Below, one piece after another: positions 1 to 9,803 of a DNA stretch of 64,000 nt. The translations under genes and the position numbers were made by a program. The notes below the pieces were generated by a model. It searched no databases, was not told the DNA's origin, and saw only the letters and a list, made by a program, of their open reading frames with translations. Every line of letters begins with the position of its first letter. The first letter of the stretch is position 1. Source of the stretch: Glandiceps talaboti (taxonomy: Eukaryota > Hemichordata > Enteropneusta > Spengelidae); assembly GCF_964340395.1 (NCBI RefSeq), contig NC_135563.1, positions 4,940,422 through 5,004,421 of the forward strand. Direction: 5' to 3'.

Positions 1-1013
1 TAAATCTAAAATGGGATTGCAATATGTTGGAGATTATATTGAAGATGTTACACAGATGCGGTTACCTTTTTGAAATGCAGATAGAAATGTGTCAGCTTTC
101 GTAATATTTATTTACACTTTACGAGTTCGTCACCATAACAGTTTGGTAAGAGCTCGAGGATTACCCTTTCCTAAGTTTGGCAGTAAAAGAGTAGACGTGC
201 CATAATAAAACACGATAAATCATATATTCTATTGGAACTAGTGGTTGTTTGTAATGGAATATAAGATTTTGCTAAATGTGTTAGAGGGCGGTAGACTGAT
301 TGGAGTAATATGACTTTTGATGCACAAACAAACAAACAGACGATTCAAAATGGCGGCCGCCGTGTGTTTATGTCAGGTCTCTCTAGGCTTTCCACTGATA
401 TCATCGACATATTCACGTACTGTGCCTTGTATTTTTCTTTAGGAAACCAAGATGAACATGGTGAGAATCATTTCGAATAGTATGATGATAATTCGTGTTT
501 TTATTGTCAGTTTATTGGACTGAAATGTCTTTTAACTTGAAAACATACTTCATACAAATAATACTGTCATTGTCATTGCCCACACATGTAGTTGCCCCTC
601 AACGAGCGATTGGAAAGTTAGTAATTGTATGCTCATTGACATTGTATCTCTAATAGCTTTTTATGTTTGGGTATATATTATCGGCCGTGTCGATATTGTT
701 TTTAGGCATCCAAATACAAAATAATTGCCAGTTGTGTTTTTTCGAAAGACATAGAAACACGAATGTAGTGGCCACTTTTTTCCAATAACTCATCAAGTGC
801 CCTGTACCTAGGATTGTGATGCAAATAAAAATGGTGAAATTATACTTGATAATATGTTTGTAGTTGCAACTCCTTCATTACTCTAGTTATAGAAGTTACT
901 CAGACCCTGATACACTAGTGTGTGGGTAGATTTCAGTTGCTTATATGTACATTTTGTAAGTTGATCAAAAAAATCATAAATGGTGTTACTGTATGATGAA
1001 TTAGAAAGTTCCA
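1..1013. other. No recognised gene; possible small exons
   Basis: No long reading frame or known element is visible. At 351 there is ATGGCGGCCGCC, which looks like a start region and is followed by CAG|GTCTCT at 378-379, a possible donor. At 425-460 a pyrimidine-rich tract ending TTTAG precedes an 18-nt stretch and GTGAGA, so a microexon is conceivable. Both are weak guesses from splice-like motifs. This is also the region downstream of the minus-strand transposase-like gene, but I found no terminal inverted repeat here. Confidence 0.3.
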
Positions 1014-1017
1014 TAGG

Positions 1018-1134
<117 letters not shown>

Positions 1135-1172
1135 ACATACAATTACATACAACATAGGTAGTTATACTGTCA

Positions 1173-1447
1173 TTATTTTATTTTTTGGAAAATATTATAC
1201 AAGTGGTCTTTGTATAGGCAGTCTATTTTGTCAGTTTCTTTCCCACTCATACTGGAGTAGTTTCTGACAGACTCGTTTATTTTGTGGTGGATTGCTTCAA
1301 CTCCATTTTCTCCTAAAAAACCAAGCCCCACTCTATATTTCTCTATTTGTGGTAGCACGTGTTCCTCCAGCATGTGAAGCTTTGGCGTTATTGATACATG
1401 AGGAAAATTAACTCTCAGGTACATGAACAGCCCTCTGATATTAGTAC
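1173..1447 (-). CDS. RAG1-like transposase, last exon with catalytic Glu candidate
   Basis: The acceptor is TTTAG at 1449-1448 after a pyrimidine-rich tract, and the frame is open to a stop at 1173. The peptide has PKLHMLEEHVLP followed by GLGFLGENGVEAIHHK. The Glu in LGENG sits where RAG1 and related DDE enzymes carry the third acidic residue. The phase to the preceding exon only fits if that exon uses a GTTTGC donor, leaving one base; otherwise a single-base shift is present. No polyadenylation signal was assigned. Confidence 0.7.
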
Positions 1448-1700
1448 CTAAACAGGAATAAAAACAGGACATAAGACATTAAATATCAAGAACTGGAAAC
1501 TTGAGATTAAAAGTATTTACATAGTTTTCTGTATGCATAACAATGGTATTAAACTTGTACATGTATTAACAAAAAAAAAGTTACATTATCAATAGATTTC
1601 TGTTGAATTCTACATCCAACAAACAAGGACTTGAAAATATGAAAAACATCATCTAGTTCAAATTGTTTGAATACTGAAGACAAATTACTGAGTGGTATAC

Positions 1701-1888
1701 TTATGCAAACATGTTATTTCATTTTCTGTCAATTCTCTAGATACAATATAAATGTTATGACAATTAGAGAAAAACGTGAGGAGTGGTTGGTATTTATCAT
1801 ACAAATTCTCTGCATCCTCCAAGAATTCGGGACATACATTTCTCACGGTGGTTACTGGTGTGTAACATATTTTCTCCACATTTGCAGG
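1701..1888 (-). CDS. RAG1-like transposase exon
   Basis: The acceptor TTGTAG ends at 1889 and the frame is in phase 0 with the upstream exon. It encodes roughly 60 residues including ICYTPVTTVRNVCPEFLEDA. The 3' boundary is either GTATAC at 1700-1699 or an internal GTTTGC about 11 nt earlier. The second gives the right phase for the last exon. Confidence 0.6.
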
Positions 1889-2600
1889 CTACAACAAGAG
1901 AAAAGACAGAAAAATGTTAGCCACTTGTATATTTATAAGTTCTACTCTCTGCACAGACTGTAGTAAATGTATAACTTTACAACTAACTCCCATCTATATC
2001 TAGTCTTAATGTAACCAACAAAAATGAAACAAGGTAAAAAAAACTATATTGGACAATTGTTGGGATACATTTATCAAATGATCTAGAATAAATGTGTAAT
2101 TAAAAAAGGGGGAGGGCATAGTTTATGTTGCTACAAATTGTTACAAAACAAGGTTATCACTTTGTACAACTGTAAAACTTCAGATGCACAGATTACATAT
2201 ATTCGGGCCAAATCGGATATGGTTGTACAGGTAAGTCAAGTATTGTTTTGTAATAGCATTTCATCATGATGTAATATGAAACAATGAAATTGAACTTGAA
2301 TGTAATTAACTCTTCACTTGCATCACTTCAATTTAATTGGTGATTTTCATGACTTTAATCTGTAATTGTAAATACATCATATAAACTATCATAAGTTTTA
2401 TAAACCAAGAATTTTGGCATGCATTTGTCATAAAACACAACAATATAGCATAATCTAACTATTTTTTTTAGTAATATTACCAGTAACTGTCTCATGCTTT
2501 AGAACACATTCCTATAGATGGGCCATGTAAGTTAACAAAAACATTCTTTACACCATATGATTGATTGGCAAGCATGCAAGAGTAACTGATGCAGACAAAC

Positions 2601-2753
2601 CTTACAACACTTATCTACATGGTTTCCAACAAACGAACATCCATGGTAAGCCTGTCTATGTACTTTAATACTGGCCAGCGTCTTATCTAGAGCCCTATAA
2701 CAATACCCTACTTCATTCGGCAGTGTTGCCTCTAAGCTACTGGCATTAGTTTC
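2601..2753 (-). CDS. RAG1-like transposase exon (Cys/His-rich)
   Basis: The acceptor TTTTTAG ends at 2754 and the donor is GTTTGT at 2600-2599. It holds 51 codons in phase 0 at both ends. The peptide contains AYHGCSFVGNHVDKCC, a GNHV.K block that I associate with this transposase group. It is rich in Cys and His, consistent with a zinc-binding insert. Confidence 0.65.
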
Positions 2754-3007
2754 CTAAAAATGTCAATCAGATCACATTTACAAGTTGAACACAATATAAT
2801 GTAAATAACATATCACACTACACACCCTAATCAATTGCTAAAGTCTTATTTCAAGGCTAAAATTTTATTGTGATAGTAAAATTGGATTTTTTACAAGAAT
2901 ATTGAAACATTGACTCCCAAGACAATATTATCTAAGTTTTGTTTAGTCTACTTAATTTGTCATTAAAAAGTGAACACGCAAGAAAACCATTGCTTAAAAA
3001 TAATTAC

Positions 3008-3181
3008 CTTTTCGTCAGCACTATGCAGTAACTCCTCCATTTCCTCTTGGAGTCCGTTTACTTCCCGCAGTGGTATATCATCTTTATCATCTTCATCAAG
3101 ATGCTCAAATGCAACCAGTTCAGTCTCTATGCATTCTGCCTGATCTCTCAAGTCCTCAGACTCAGACAGCAATTTCAGTAT
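3008..3181 (-). CDS. RAG1-like transposase exon (acidic)
   Basis: The acceptor ATGCAG ends at 3182 and the donor is GTAATT at 3007-3006. It holds 58 codons, phase 0 at both ends. The content is very acidic and helical-looking (EHLDEDDKDD, EEMEELLHSADEK). It probably forms a coiled-coil or linker between the Asp-containing and Glu-containing halves of the core. Confidence 0.65.
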
Positions 3182-3432
3182 CTGCATTTTTAATATATTG
3201 AAAAATAAATGATCTAATCATCAACATTTGTGTTATTGATATTTCAGTAGAAATTTCAGTAGAAGTATTCAACTACTCTAGTCAACTCTGTTAACTTCAT
3301 GTAGGACAGTATCATGATTTGTAGAATACTCTGTTTTGCTAATTTCAGATACAAGTGACATAAGACTCATGTTTGTGATATACTGTGAGATGATGTAAAA
3401 TAAAACAATACACACAGACAAACTGGCATTAC

Positions 3433-3612
3433 CTGCTCTATAGTCTCAATGTAGCTATTAAAATTTGCTGGCAGTATAATGGGTTCATCAACTTCACCAG
3501 TCTTACTCAGTGTCATGAATATCTTCCTATCTAATTCCACACAATCTGTTTCCAGCATTCTAAAGAACATGAGATATACCCCTAGACTGATGTGAAGGCC
3601 AGGTAATGCTAC
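3433..3612 (-). CDS. RAG1-like transposase exon (PGLHISLG motif)
   Basis: The acceptor TTTCACAG ends at 3613 and the donor is GTAATG at 3432-3431. It holds 60 codons in phase 0. It begins VALPGLHISLGVYLMFF, a block characteristic of the region after the second Asp in this transposase group. It joins in phase to the exon ending at 5698. Confidence 0.72.
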
Positions 3613-3767
3613 CTGTGAAAGAAACAAAATTGTAAAATGCATGAAAACAGCTGATTCATCCTAATATTAGTTATCATCACTACATATATGTAATATCAAG
3701 AACAAAGACTGGGATGACAACATTACTAGTACTGTCTTGATATATTGACCAGAAACTTTGAATACAA

Positions 3768-3840
3768 TGTGTGTGTGTGTTTGTCTGTCTGTCTGTCTGT
3801 CTGTGTGTGAGCGAACGAGCAGGTGAGTGAGTGAGTGTGT
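3768..3840. repeat. (GT)n/(GTCT)n microsatellite
   Basis: A TG dinucleotide run passes into five TCTG units and then TGTGTGAG and GTGAGTGAG. It lies in an intron of the transposase-like gene. Reading frames through it are not genes. Confidence 0.95.
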
Positions 3841-4159
3841 AATATTTGATACTGAAGTAACCAATCATTGCAAATTATTGTCATATTTAAAACAAATCAT
3901 GATGTGGCATTTCCACAAAATTTCATCTGATTAAAATCCAAAAAAACACATTTTGTCACTTTTTACAAGATGAAAGATGTGTGATACAATGCTGTTGAGT
4001 GCATCTATCTCTGATATTAATAGATGTAATCAGAATGTACAGAAACATTAAAAGATAAAGTGGTATTCAGTATGTTGTCATACCTTGAAGGTATGGCAGT
4101 GTAGTAATACACTACATGTATATCCTTACAATTGTAGGACATAGAAATGCATAAGGAAC

Positions 4160-5690
4160 TAATAAACCAGTCCGTATATATAGCTGTTAAATCCGACGTT
4201 TCGAATAAATATTCTTTTTCAAAGGAAAAATTGGCGAGACAGAGAAATGCCAGGTGAAAACCCGAACATTTCTAAATATAATGGAACAAAACCGCGCGTG
4301 ATATAAATAAACGGTTAAACGCGGGATAAGTTCTTAAATTCGCACGCACCTAATAGAACCCAATAGAATACGCCTGAAGTTTAAAAAAATACCCAATAAT
4401 CATGATAATTAGATTGGGAAAGACGAGAATAATCTATTAATTCCAAGGGGTCCCAGCGTTCCAAGACGGAAAATGATTTCTTCTTCCTTCAACCTCAAAG
4501 CTTTCTCATCACCAGAAACCTTACAAATTCCTGAAATGGACATATCTGATACATTATGATCGTTTGTAATAAAATGCATAGATACGGGATAGTTACGATT
4601 CTTTTGTCTGGTCAAACGGAGATGTTCCACGAAACGATCACCAAGACGACGTACAGTTGAACCTATATATAGAAAACCACATTTTTGACATGTAATGCAA
4701 TACACTACATTTGTACTAATACAAGTAAATCTACTTGTAACAGGCACACTGTTCTTAGGGCCAAAAACATGATTAGTATTTATAATGAAACGACATGTAC
4801 CACATCGAGTACGATCGCACGGAAAAGAACCAGCATTAACTTCCAATTCACGTTGTTCTGTACGTACCACCATATCTCTAAGACTGGTATCACGACGCCA
4901 AGCTGTTAATGGTACTGCAGGAAACAATGAATTGGTAACCCTATTAGAACGTAAGATATTAAAATGCTTGTATATTATGTTTTTAACTCTAGTTGAAAAG
5001 GGATGGTATGTAAGAGCTAGTATGGGACGATCGTTGTTACTCCTCTGATCATGTGATTTGATACAAGCTTCCCTAGACAAAGATGATACTTTATGTAAAG
5101 CCGCGTTGGTAACAGACATAGGATAACCACGTTGATGGAAGTACGTGCAAAATTCAGCAGACCTTTTTCTGAAATCCAAATCACTACTACAAATACGACG
5201 TAGACGAAGTAATTGTGAATAGGGAATGGAATCTTTACACTTATTAGGATGTGATGAACCATACTGCAAATATGAATGTGAATCAGTAGGTTTAGCATAA
5301 ATAGATGTAGCTATATCATCACCATCAATCCTAAGGGAGATGTCAAGGAAATTGATAGTTAGTTCTGAAATATCATAAGTATACTGAATAGCAGGATTAA
5401 AATTACATATGTAGTTAATAAACTGCATAAGGTCCTCAAGTTGAGTGATGCTGCACCAACGCCGTCATCAATAAATCGTTTATATAGATCAGGTAAGATC
5501 CCTTGATATGAGCTGTAAATAAGGTGTTCTTGATAAGACATAAATAAACAAGCATAACTAGGTCCAAGACAACTTCCCATAGCAACGCCGCGTTTCTGCA
5601 CAAAATACCTGTCATTAAAGGTAAAATAATTACAGGTGAGAACAAGTTCAGCCAATCTAAGAAGTACGTGGGTAGGAGATGATATACTGA
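4160..5690 (-). mobile_element. Penelope-like retroelement, 5'-truncated
   Basis: Minus-strand coding sequence of a Penelope-like element. It has the reverse transcriptase palm (NYFTFNDRYF, RGVAMGSCLGPSYACLFM, then RFIDDG as the catalytic pair of Asp) at about 5640-5460, a connector, and a carboxy-terminal GIY-YIG-type endonuclease (CITCQKCGFLYIGSTVRRLGDRF). The reading frame shifts once near 5450. The 5' part of the reverse transcriptase is missing and the element begins within about 10 bp of a host donor site (GTAAGTG at 5697-5691). The 3' flank (about 4160-4380) contains GAAACGTC next to a short stem, reminiscent of the hammerhead-bearing ends of Penelope-like elements. The exact 3' end is not determined. 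Confidence 0.85.
4409..5428 (-). CDS. Penelope-like RT C-terminus plus GIY-YIG endonuclease
   Basis: An open frame of 339 codons without its own N-terminus. Residues 1-60 continue the reverse transcriptase thumb (INFLDISLRID, typical after the YxDD block). Residues about 205-300 form a zinc-preceded GIY-YIG nuclease (CDRTRCGTC; YCITCQKCGFLYIGSTVRRLGDRFVEH with conserved Tyr, Gly and Arg). The nuclease would nick target DNA for reverse transcription. It is separated by a frameshift from the palm domain encoded just upstream (5690-5440). Confidence 0.85.
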   Translation of the reverse strand: MQFINYICNFNPAIQYTYDISELTINFLDISLRIDGDDIATSIYAKPTDSHSYLQYGSSHPNKCKDSIPYSQLLRLRRICSSDLDFRKRSAEFCTYFHQRGYPMSVTNAALHKVSSLSREACIKSHDQRSNNDRPILALTYHPFSTRVKNIIYKHFNILRSNRVTNSLFPAVPLTAWRRDTSLRDMVVRTEQRELEVNAGSFPCDRTRCGTCRFIINTNHVFGPKNSVPVTSRFTCISTNVVYCITCQKCGFLYIGSTVRRLGDRFVEHLRLTRQKNRNYPVSMHFITNDHNVSDMSISGICKVSGDEKALRLKEEEIIFRLGTLGPLGINRLFSSFPI

Positions 5691-5697
5691 CACTTAC

Positions 5698-5900
5698 TCT
5701 TTCTGTTGGGATACCTATAAGAGGGCTGTGAATACAGTTGTGATACTCCTTTGCCTTTTTCAAAGAGCCACCATCCTCCTTAAATTTATCACGGTCAGCT
5801 ATGATTGACTCCAATGTCCTGGCATCAACTGATGGTCTGGTTTCAGGGAATAAAGAGCAAATCTCTTTGGTTGTATGGCACCAGAGACAAAAATACTTTC
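5698..5900 (-). CDS. RAG1-like transposase exon (CLWC zinc motif)
   Basis: The acceptor ACATGAAG ends at 5901 and the donor is GTAAGTG at 5697. It starts by completing GGA and encodes GKYFCLWCHTTKE, the CxxC right after the second catalytic Asp, then HSPLIGIPTER. The Penelope-like insertion begins immediately beyond the donor, so splicing to the exon at 3612 could in principle still occur. Confidence 0.72.
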
Positions 5901-6091
5901 CTTCATGTCGTGATTGGAGAGAAAGAGAAATATAAATTAGCTCAAAATACAGTCCATTCAATTAATAACCCTTACAGAAACTAAAAAATATTTAAGAAGA
6001 TAGGGTCACATTAAAGCAACAGAATGCATTACATATGACAGGATTTATATGTACATTCCTACTGTATGTGTGTAAATTTCCTAGTACTTAC

Positions 6092-6168
6092 CACATGGTC
6101 CACTTAGTCCATAGAGTTTTGTTAGATACTCATAGTCACCCATTACATAAACCTTGATACTGAAATCT
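6092..6168 (-). CDS. RAG1-like transposase exon with second Asp
   Basis: The acceptor TTTCTCTAG ends at 6169 and the donor is GTAAGTAC at 6091. It encodes FSIKVYVMGDYEYLTKLYGLSG. The Asp in MGDYE is the candidate second metal-binding residue of a DDE enzyme. The LYGLSGPCG..C..C block that follows is distinctive of this transposase type. Confidence 0.75.
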
Positions 6169-6475
6169 CTAGAGAAAGAACAAATAACAATAAACGCTGT
6201 CAGTTAATGTAATAAATCGAAACTTTATAGATAGTTAGACAAAAATACAAGAGATGCATGCCATAAGGCTTCACAAAAAAGACACATCATAAACTAGGTA
6301 GGTGAACAGTTCTGCCCTTGTTGATCGAGCATTCACTTCCAAGTAAAAAGACCTACATGTAAGGCAGGTAGATAGGTAAATTGACTTCTCTGTAACAGTG
6401 TGAATGGAGTGACCATTCATGTACGGCAAGTGCAGGTAGGTAAATTAACCCAGTAACTTTTGATAATCCACTTAC

Positions 6476-6718
6476 CTCCACAATAAACCATCCAGACTAC
6501 TCACTTCAGCCATCAATTCCTTCGTCGTAATTTCAAGATTTTTATAGTTGTCATTTGCCCAGAACATGTTAATAATGATAGTATTATCGATATAATTTGG
6601 GTGGTTAACATTGCAGACTTCAAGACAGGTCTTCGTAAACTCTCCTCCTTTATCTCCACCAACTTTAACCAACACCTCATTTTCTGGTATCATTCCATGC
6701 TATGTTAACTTGTTACAT
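6476..6718 (-). CDS. RAG1-like transposase exon with first Asp and a premature stop
   Basis: The acceptor CAATTTAG ends at 6719 and the donor is GTAAGTG at 6475. The upstream exon leaves AG, and the frame then meets TAG at 6702-6700 before HGMIPENEVLVKVGGDKGGEF. The Asp of GGDKGG is the candidate first catalytic residue. The TAG lies inside otherwise conserved-looking coding sequence, so it reads as a nonsense mutation. An alternative acceptor after that TAG gives the wrong phase. Confidence 0.7.
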
Positions 6719-6957
6719 CTAAATTGAAAGAAATTTTTATAACATAAAACATTAGATATCTCTAGCAAAATGGTATACACTGCACATGTTCCAAAATGTC
6801 ACTTCATTGAGTCTAATAGTTCATCATCTGGCCAATACTAGTATCCTGCTGAGTCGTGTTTGCTGGCTGTATGAAAGTGTTTGTGTGCCAAACTGTCTGT
6901 CTCTGTCTGTGTGTATATTTGTGTCTGTGTTTCTATGTCTCTACAGCCTGTATGTCT

Positions 6958-7008
6958 TTATTAATTCTAAGGGGTTCCAGCGTTCAGAGACGGAAAATTA
7001 TTTCCTCT
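6958..7008 (-). mobile_element. Short Penelope-like fragment beside the microsatellite
   Basis: About 50 bp closely matches the 3' coding end of the Penelope-like element at 4436-4486 (shared blocks include AAGGGGT.CCAGCGTTC and GACGGAAAAT.ATTTC). It encodes the same carboxy-terminal segment (EEIIF...) on the minus strand. It directly abuts the long TGTA array. It is a separate copy, too short to act. Confidence 0.7.
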
Positions 7009-7009
7009 T

Positions 7010-7104
7010 TATGTGTGTATGTATGTATGTATGTATGTATGTATGTATGTATGTATGTATGTATGTATGTATGCAAAACTTGCGTGTCTCTGGCTGTCTG
7101 TATG

Positions 7105-7138
<34 letters not shown>

Positions 7139-7162
7139 TGTATGTATGTATGTATGTATGTA

Positions 7163-7195
<33 letters not shown>

Positions 7196-7564
7196 ATGTA
7201 TGTATGTATGTGTGTATGCATGCAAAGCATGTGCGTCTGTCTGTCTGTCTGTCTGTATGTATGTATGTATGTATGCAAAGCTTACGTCTGTCTGTCTGTA
7301 TGTGTGTATGTATGTATGTATGTATGTATGTATGTGTGTATGTATGTATGCATGCAGAGCATGTGTGTCTCTGTCTGTCTATATGTATGTATGTATGTAT
7401 GTATGCATGTATGTATGTACATGTATGTGTGTATATGCATGCAAAGCATGTGTGTCTGTCTGTCTGTCAGTCTGTCTGTCTATATGTATGTGTGTGTGTG
7501 TATGTATGTATGTATGTATGTATGTATGTATGTATGTATATATGTATGTATGTATGTATGTATT
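7010..7564. repeat. (TGTA)n compound microsatellite with higher-order blocks
   Basis: About 550 bp of TGTA tetramers is interrupted at roughly regular spacing by islands of the form GCATGCAAAGCATGTG plus (TCTG)n (near 7072, 7217, 7273, 7350 and 7438). The tetramer runs and islands form a second-order repeat. The long Cys/Met/Tyr/Val frames on plus and His/Thr/Tyr/Ile frames on minus are artefacts. It lies in the intron between exons 6718 and 7698. Confidence 0.95.
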
Positions 7565-7590
7565 TTGTATATCTTATCTCATACATAAGG

Positions 7591-7631
7591 TTGGATGGAT
7601 GGATGGATGGATGGATGGATGGATGGATGGA
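7591..7631. repeat. (GGAT)n microsatellite
   Basis: About ten GGAT units just after the TGTA array, in the same intron of the transposase-like gene. Confidence 0.95.
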
Positions 7632-7697
7632 CAAATAATGTATATTTGTACTGGCGTGTAAATAATTTTGAAGAAAGGTTATCAAAAATAATTTTAC

Positions 7698-7946
7698 CTT
7701 TCTAGTTCCTGCAAATATTTGATACATATATCCTTTGGACTAGATACTGCAATGCTTGGTGTCATTCTGCATTCAGTGCCCAATCGACCAGTGATTGGAT
7801 TTCGCACATTAAAATGAAGCAAGATCTCGACTGCATTTATTCTGATACCATCCAACAAATTCTTGGCTTCAAGCCTATCTTTTCCTTCACTAGGAAATTC
7901 TACCTTCCACCGTTTCAACCATCGGTGGTAAAGAATGAATAAAACA
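7698..7946 (-). CDS. RAG1-like transposase exon
   Basis: The acceptor CTTGACAG ends at 7947 and the donor is GTAAAA at 7697. It encodes about 83 residues including FILYHRWLKRWKVEF and KYLQELER. No specific catalytic motif is recognised; it precedes the first-Asp exon. Phase with the upstream exon fits if the intron between them uses a GC donor (AG|GCAAGT at 8105). Confidence 0.65.
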
Positions 7947-8105
7947 CTGTCAAGAAATTATGGCTTTTCTTTATGAATTTAACCAAGTATGGAATAAATC
8001 TTTCATATTTCATAGATTACATGAGTAAAATGCAAACTCTAAAATACACCTCATGTGTACGTGTATCCAAATTGAATTGATTAAAATAGAGGGTATATAA
8101 CTTGC

Positions 8106-8330
8106 CTTCTTAATTTACGCAATTTATTCCATGGAATTGCTAAATCTGATTTAAGCACTAGTCCAGCTCCTTCAGGGACATCTGATGAGGGTTTGAATGC
8201 TCTGCCACTCGTCCTTTTCAATTCTGTGTTCATCTGAACAATGTTCGACTCATTACTTCCACTAATAGTCTTCCTTTGTTTTTCTATATACCTGGCCCTG
8301 ACTTTTTTGTATGATTTGAAGCGTTAACAC
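8106..8330 (-). CDS. RAG1-like transposase exon (5' boundary uncertain)
   Basis: An open stretch encodes YIEKQRKTISGSNESN through PWNKLRKLR. Its 3' end reads AG|GCAAGT, a consensus GC-AG donor, which restores phase to the exon at 7946. A GT donor 4 nt further on would not. The 5' side has no acceptor that is in phase with the RING exon: an adjacent frame also looks coding (KERVNASNHTKKSGPG), suggesting an indel near 8310. Confidence 0.5.
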
Positions 8331-8552
8331 GCTCTTTACTTGGGACAGGTACGTATGTCATATGAAATGTCTTAAAAATATTGTAAGTGTATTTAGTGCT
8401 ACATATTGCTTATAAATATAAATTATAAAGTGTTTTTTTTTAATAATGTTACTTATGAGCAGTCCTGTATTGCAGTGAAGCACAACAAATGGATTTATTG
8501 GAATAAAATTGAATGAATAATGATTGATAATTCCTTAGCCTCACCCCCTTAC

Positions 8553-9292
8553 CCCTCCTTTGGTCTTGAATCTGACAGGAGCACCCTTCCGGCTGTCATG
8601 AGTCGTTTGAAATTTCCGCTTCACACACTTGGTTGCAAGTTGTTCAAAACCAGGAGTAGCCTCTAGGTTGTGTGTTGACAGTAAGACTTCAATAGCCTTC
8701 TTTGGTGATTGGTGACTTAGTAGTTGTGGGGGTGGAGTTTGAGTAACAAGAGGTACATGTGTTTTATCTTCCATTGTTGAGGGCAGGGCATAATTGTGTT
8801 CGAGCATTACAGGTACAGGTAGATCTTTCACACAGCACTTTTCTACATGATGTTGCAATTCACCCAGTGCTACTACATTCTGACAGCCTTTCCACGAATA
8901 ATCACAAGAAATCTTGAGATCACTCAGCAGATTGATAAAATGAGTTGGGACGCTTAGAACACTGGTTTCTGTAATGGTTTTACGACATATAGGGCATGAT
9001 GGAGAGTTCCGTACCCATTCTGCAATGCATGGTGCACAAAATATGTGATTCCCTTCACATATCAATTGTACTGGCTCATCCAATACCTCTTTACAGATCA
9101 GAAAGTCCATGTTTGTCGTGTTTACAGTAAAACGGTCAGCTGACAGTGGGTTTGTACATCTCATTGACTTTACCGCATGCTTATTAATTTGTTGAATTAT
9201 TCTTGCTGCAATACTTTCACTGGTTTGCTGGTTTACCCCTATCAATTTCTGATGTGACAACCCATCTACAACAGACTGTCTACAAACATTCT
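8553..9292 (-). CDS. RAG1-like RING and zinc-finger exon
   Basis: An open frame running up to the BEL/Pao insertion. It contains a C3HC4 RING (CKEVLDEPVQLICEGNHIFC, then CAPCIAEW, CPICRK), followed by an adjacent Cys/His finger (CDYSWKGCQ, then HHVEKC). This is the order seen in the RAG1 amino-terminal region (RING then ZFA). RING domains usually recruit E2 enzymes, so ubiquitin ligase activity is possible but not shown. The exon ends at GGAGGG|GTAAGG (8552-8551). Upstream the frame is open across the insertion point, but it is not the frame of the zinc domain at 16152-16504. Confidence 0.8.
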
Positions 9293-9644
9293 TGGAGCTA
9301 CGAAGACTAAGTCTAGCGCCCTCTCTGGCAAAGAGTAGGAGTTTCCGTCTTCTTTATAAAAACACGCTTCGAACTGGACGTCTTTTTGCCGTCACATTGC
9401 CAAAAGGGCAAAACATCGAGTTTTACAGCCACAAACCTGACAGTAATAGCCACAATACCTTTCAAGGATGTACCAAGGTGGTGGTGGCGGTGAGCATAAC
9501 GATTACAATAGCATATAGTGAACTGCAAAGTACAGTTAGACATTTTTACAAGTTCTTGTTTATAGTTCTAGTTTACATTCGTTATTGTGTTAGTGTTACA
9601 ACGTATACAGTCCTCAAAGTTGACATTAGCCTTTCGACACAACA
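9293..9644 (+). repeat. 5' LTR of BEL/Pao element
   Basis: 352 bp starting TGGAGCTACG and ending CGACACAACA. Compared with the 3' LTR I see two substitutions (CTTCGAACTGG versus CTTCAAACTGG near 9368; TACAGTTAG versus TACTGTTAG near 9533). TATAAAAA at 9354 is a candidate TATA box. Reading frames inside the LTR are repeated in the other LTR and are not genes. Confidence 0.95.
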
Positions 9645-9649
9645 CAAAT

Positions 9650-9667
9650 TGGTCCTCCGAACCGGAT
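9650..9667 (+). promoter_or_regulatory. Primer binding site of BEL/Pao element
   Basis: TGGTCCTCCGAACCGGAT lies 5 bp after the 5' LTR. Its complement reads as the 3' end of a tRNA (…GGTTCGGAGGACCA, with the T-loop TTC and terminal CCA). It would prime minus-strand DNA synthesis. The tRNA species was not determined. Confidence 0.8.
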
Positions 9668-9803
9668 CCAGATAGAAAGCCAGCTACTCATCGAACATTC
9701 ACCGTACATCGAGTTTGGTTACCTCTTGTTTGGATTTAAAACTGTAGTTTGTTTGTGTGCCAACTATAGTCGTCATATAACGTCATTGCTCATATATTTC
9801 AAC

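Noticed and set aside
6786-7661. Long Cys-Met-Tyr-Val frames of up to 291 codons
   Set aside because: All three plus frames are open because TGTA tetramers lack stops in those frames. This is a repeat artefact.
9292-9675. A reading frame beginning MELRRLSLAP, repeated at 15799
   Set aside because: It lies within the LTRs of the BEL/Pao element and is duplicated for that reason.
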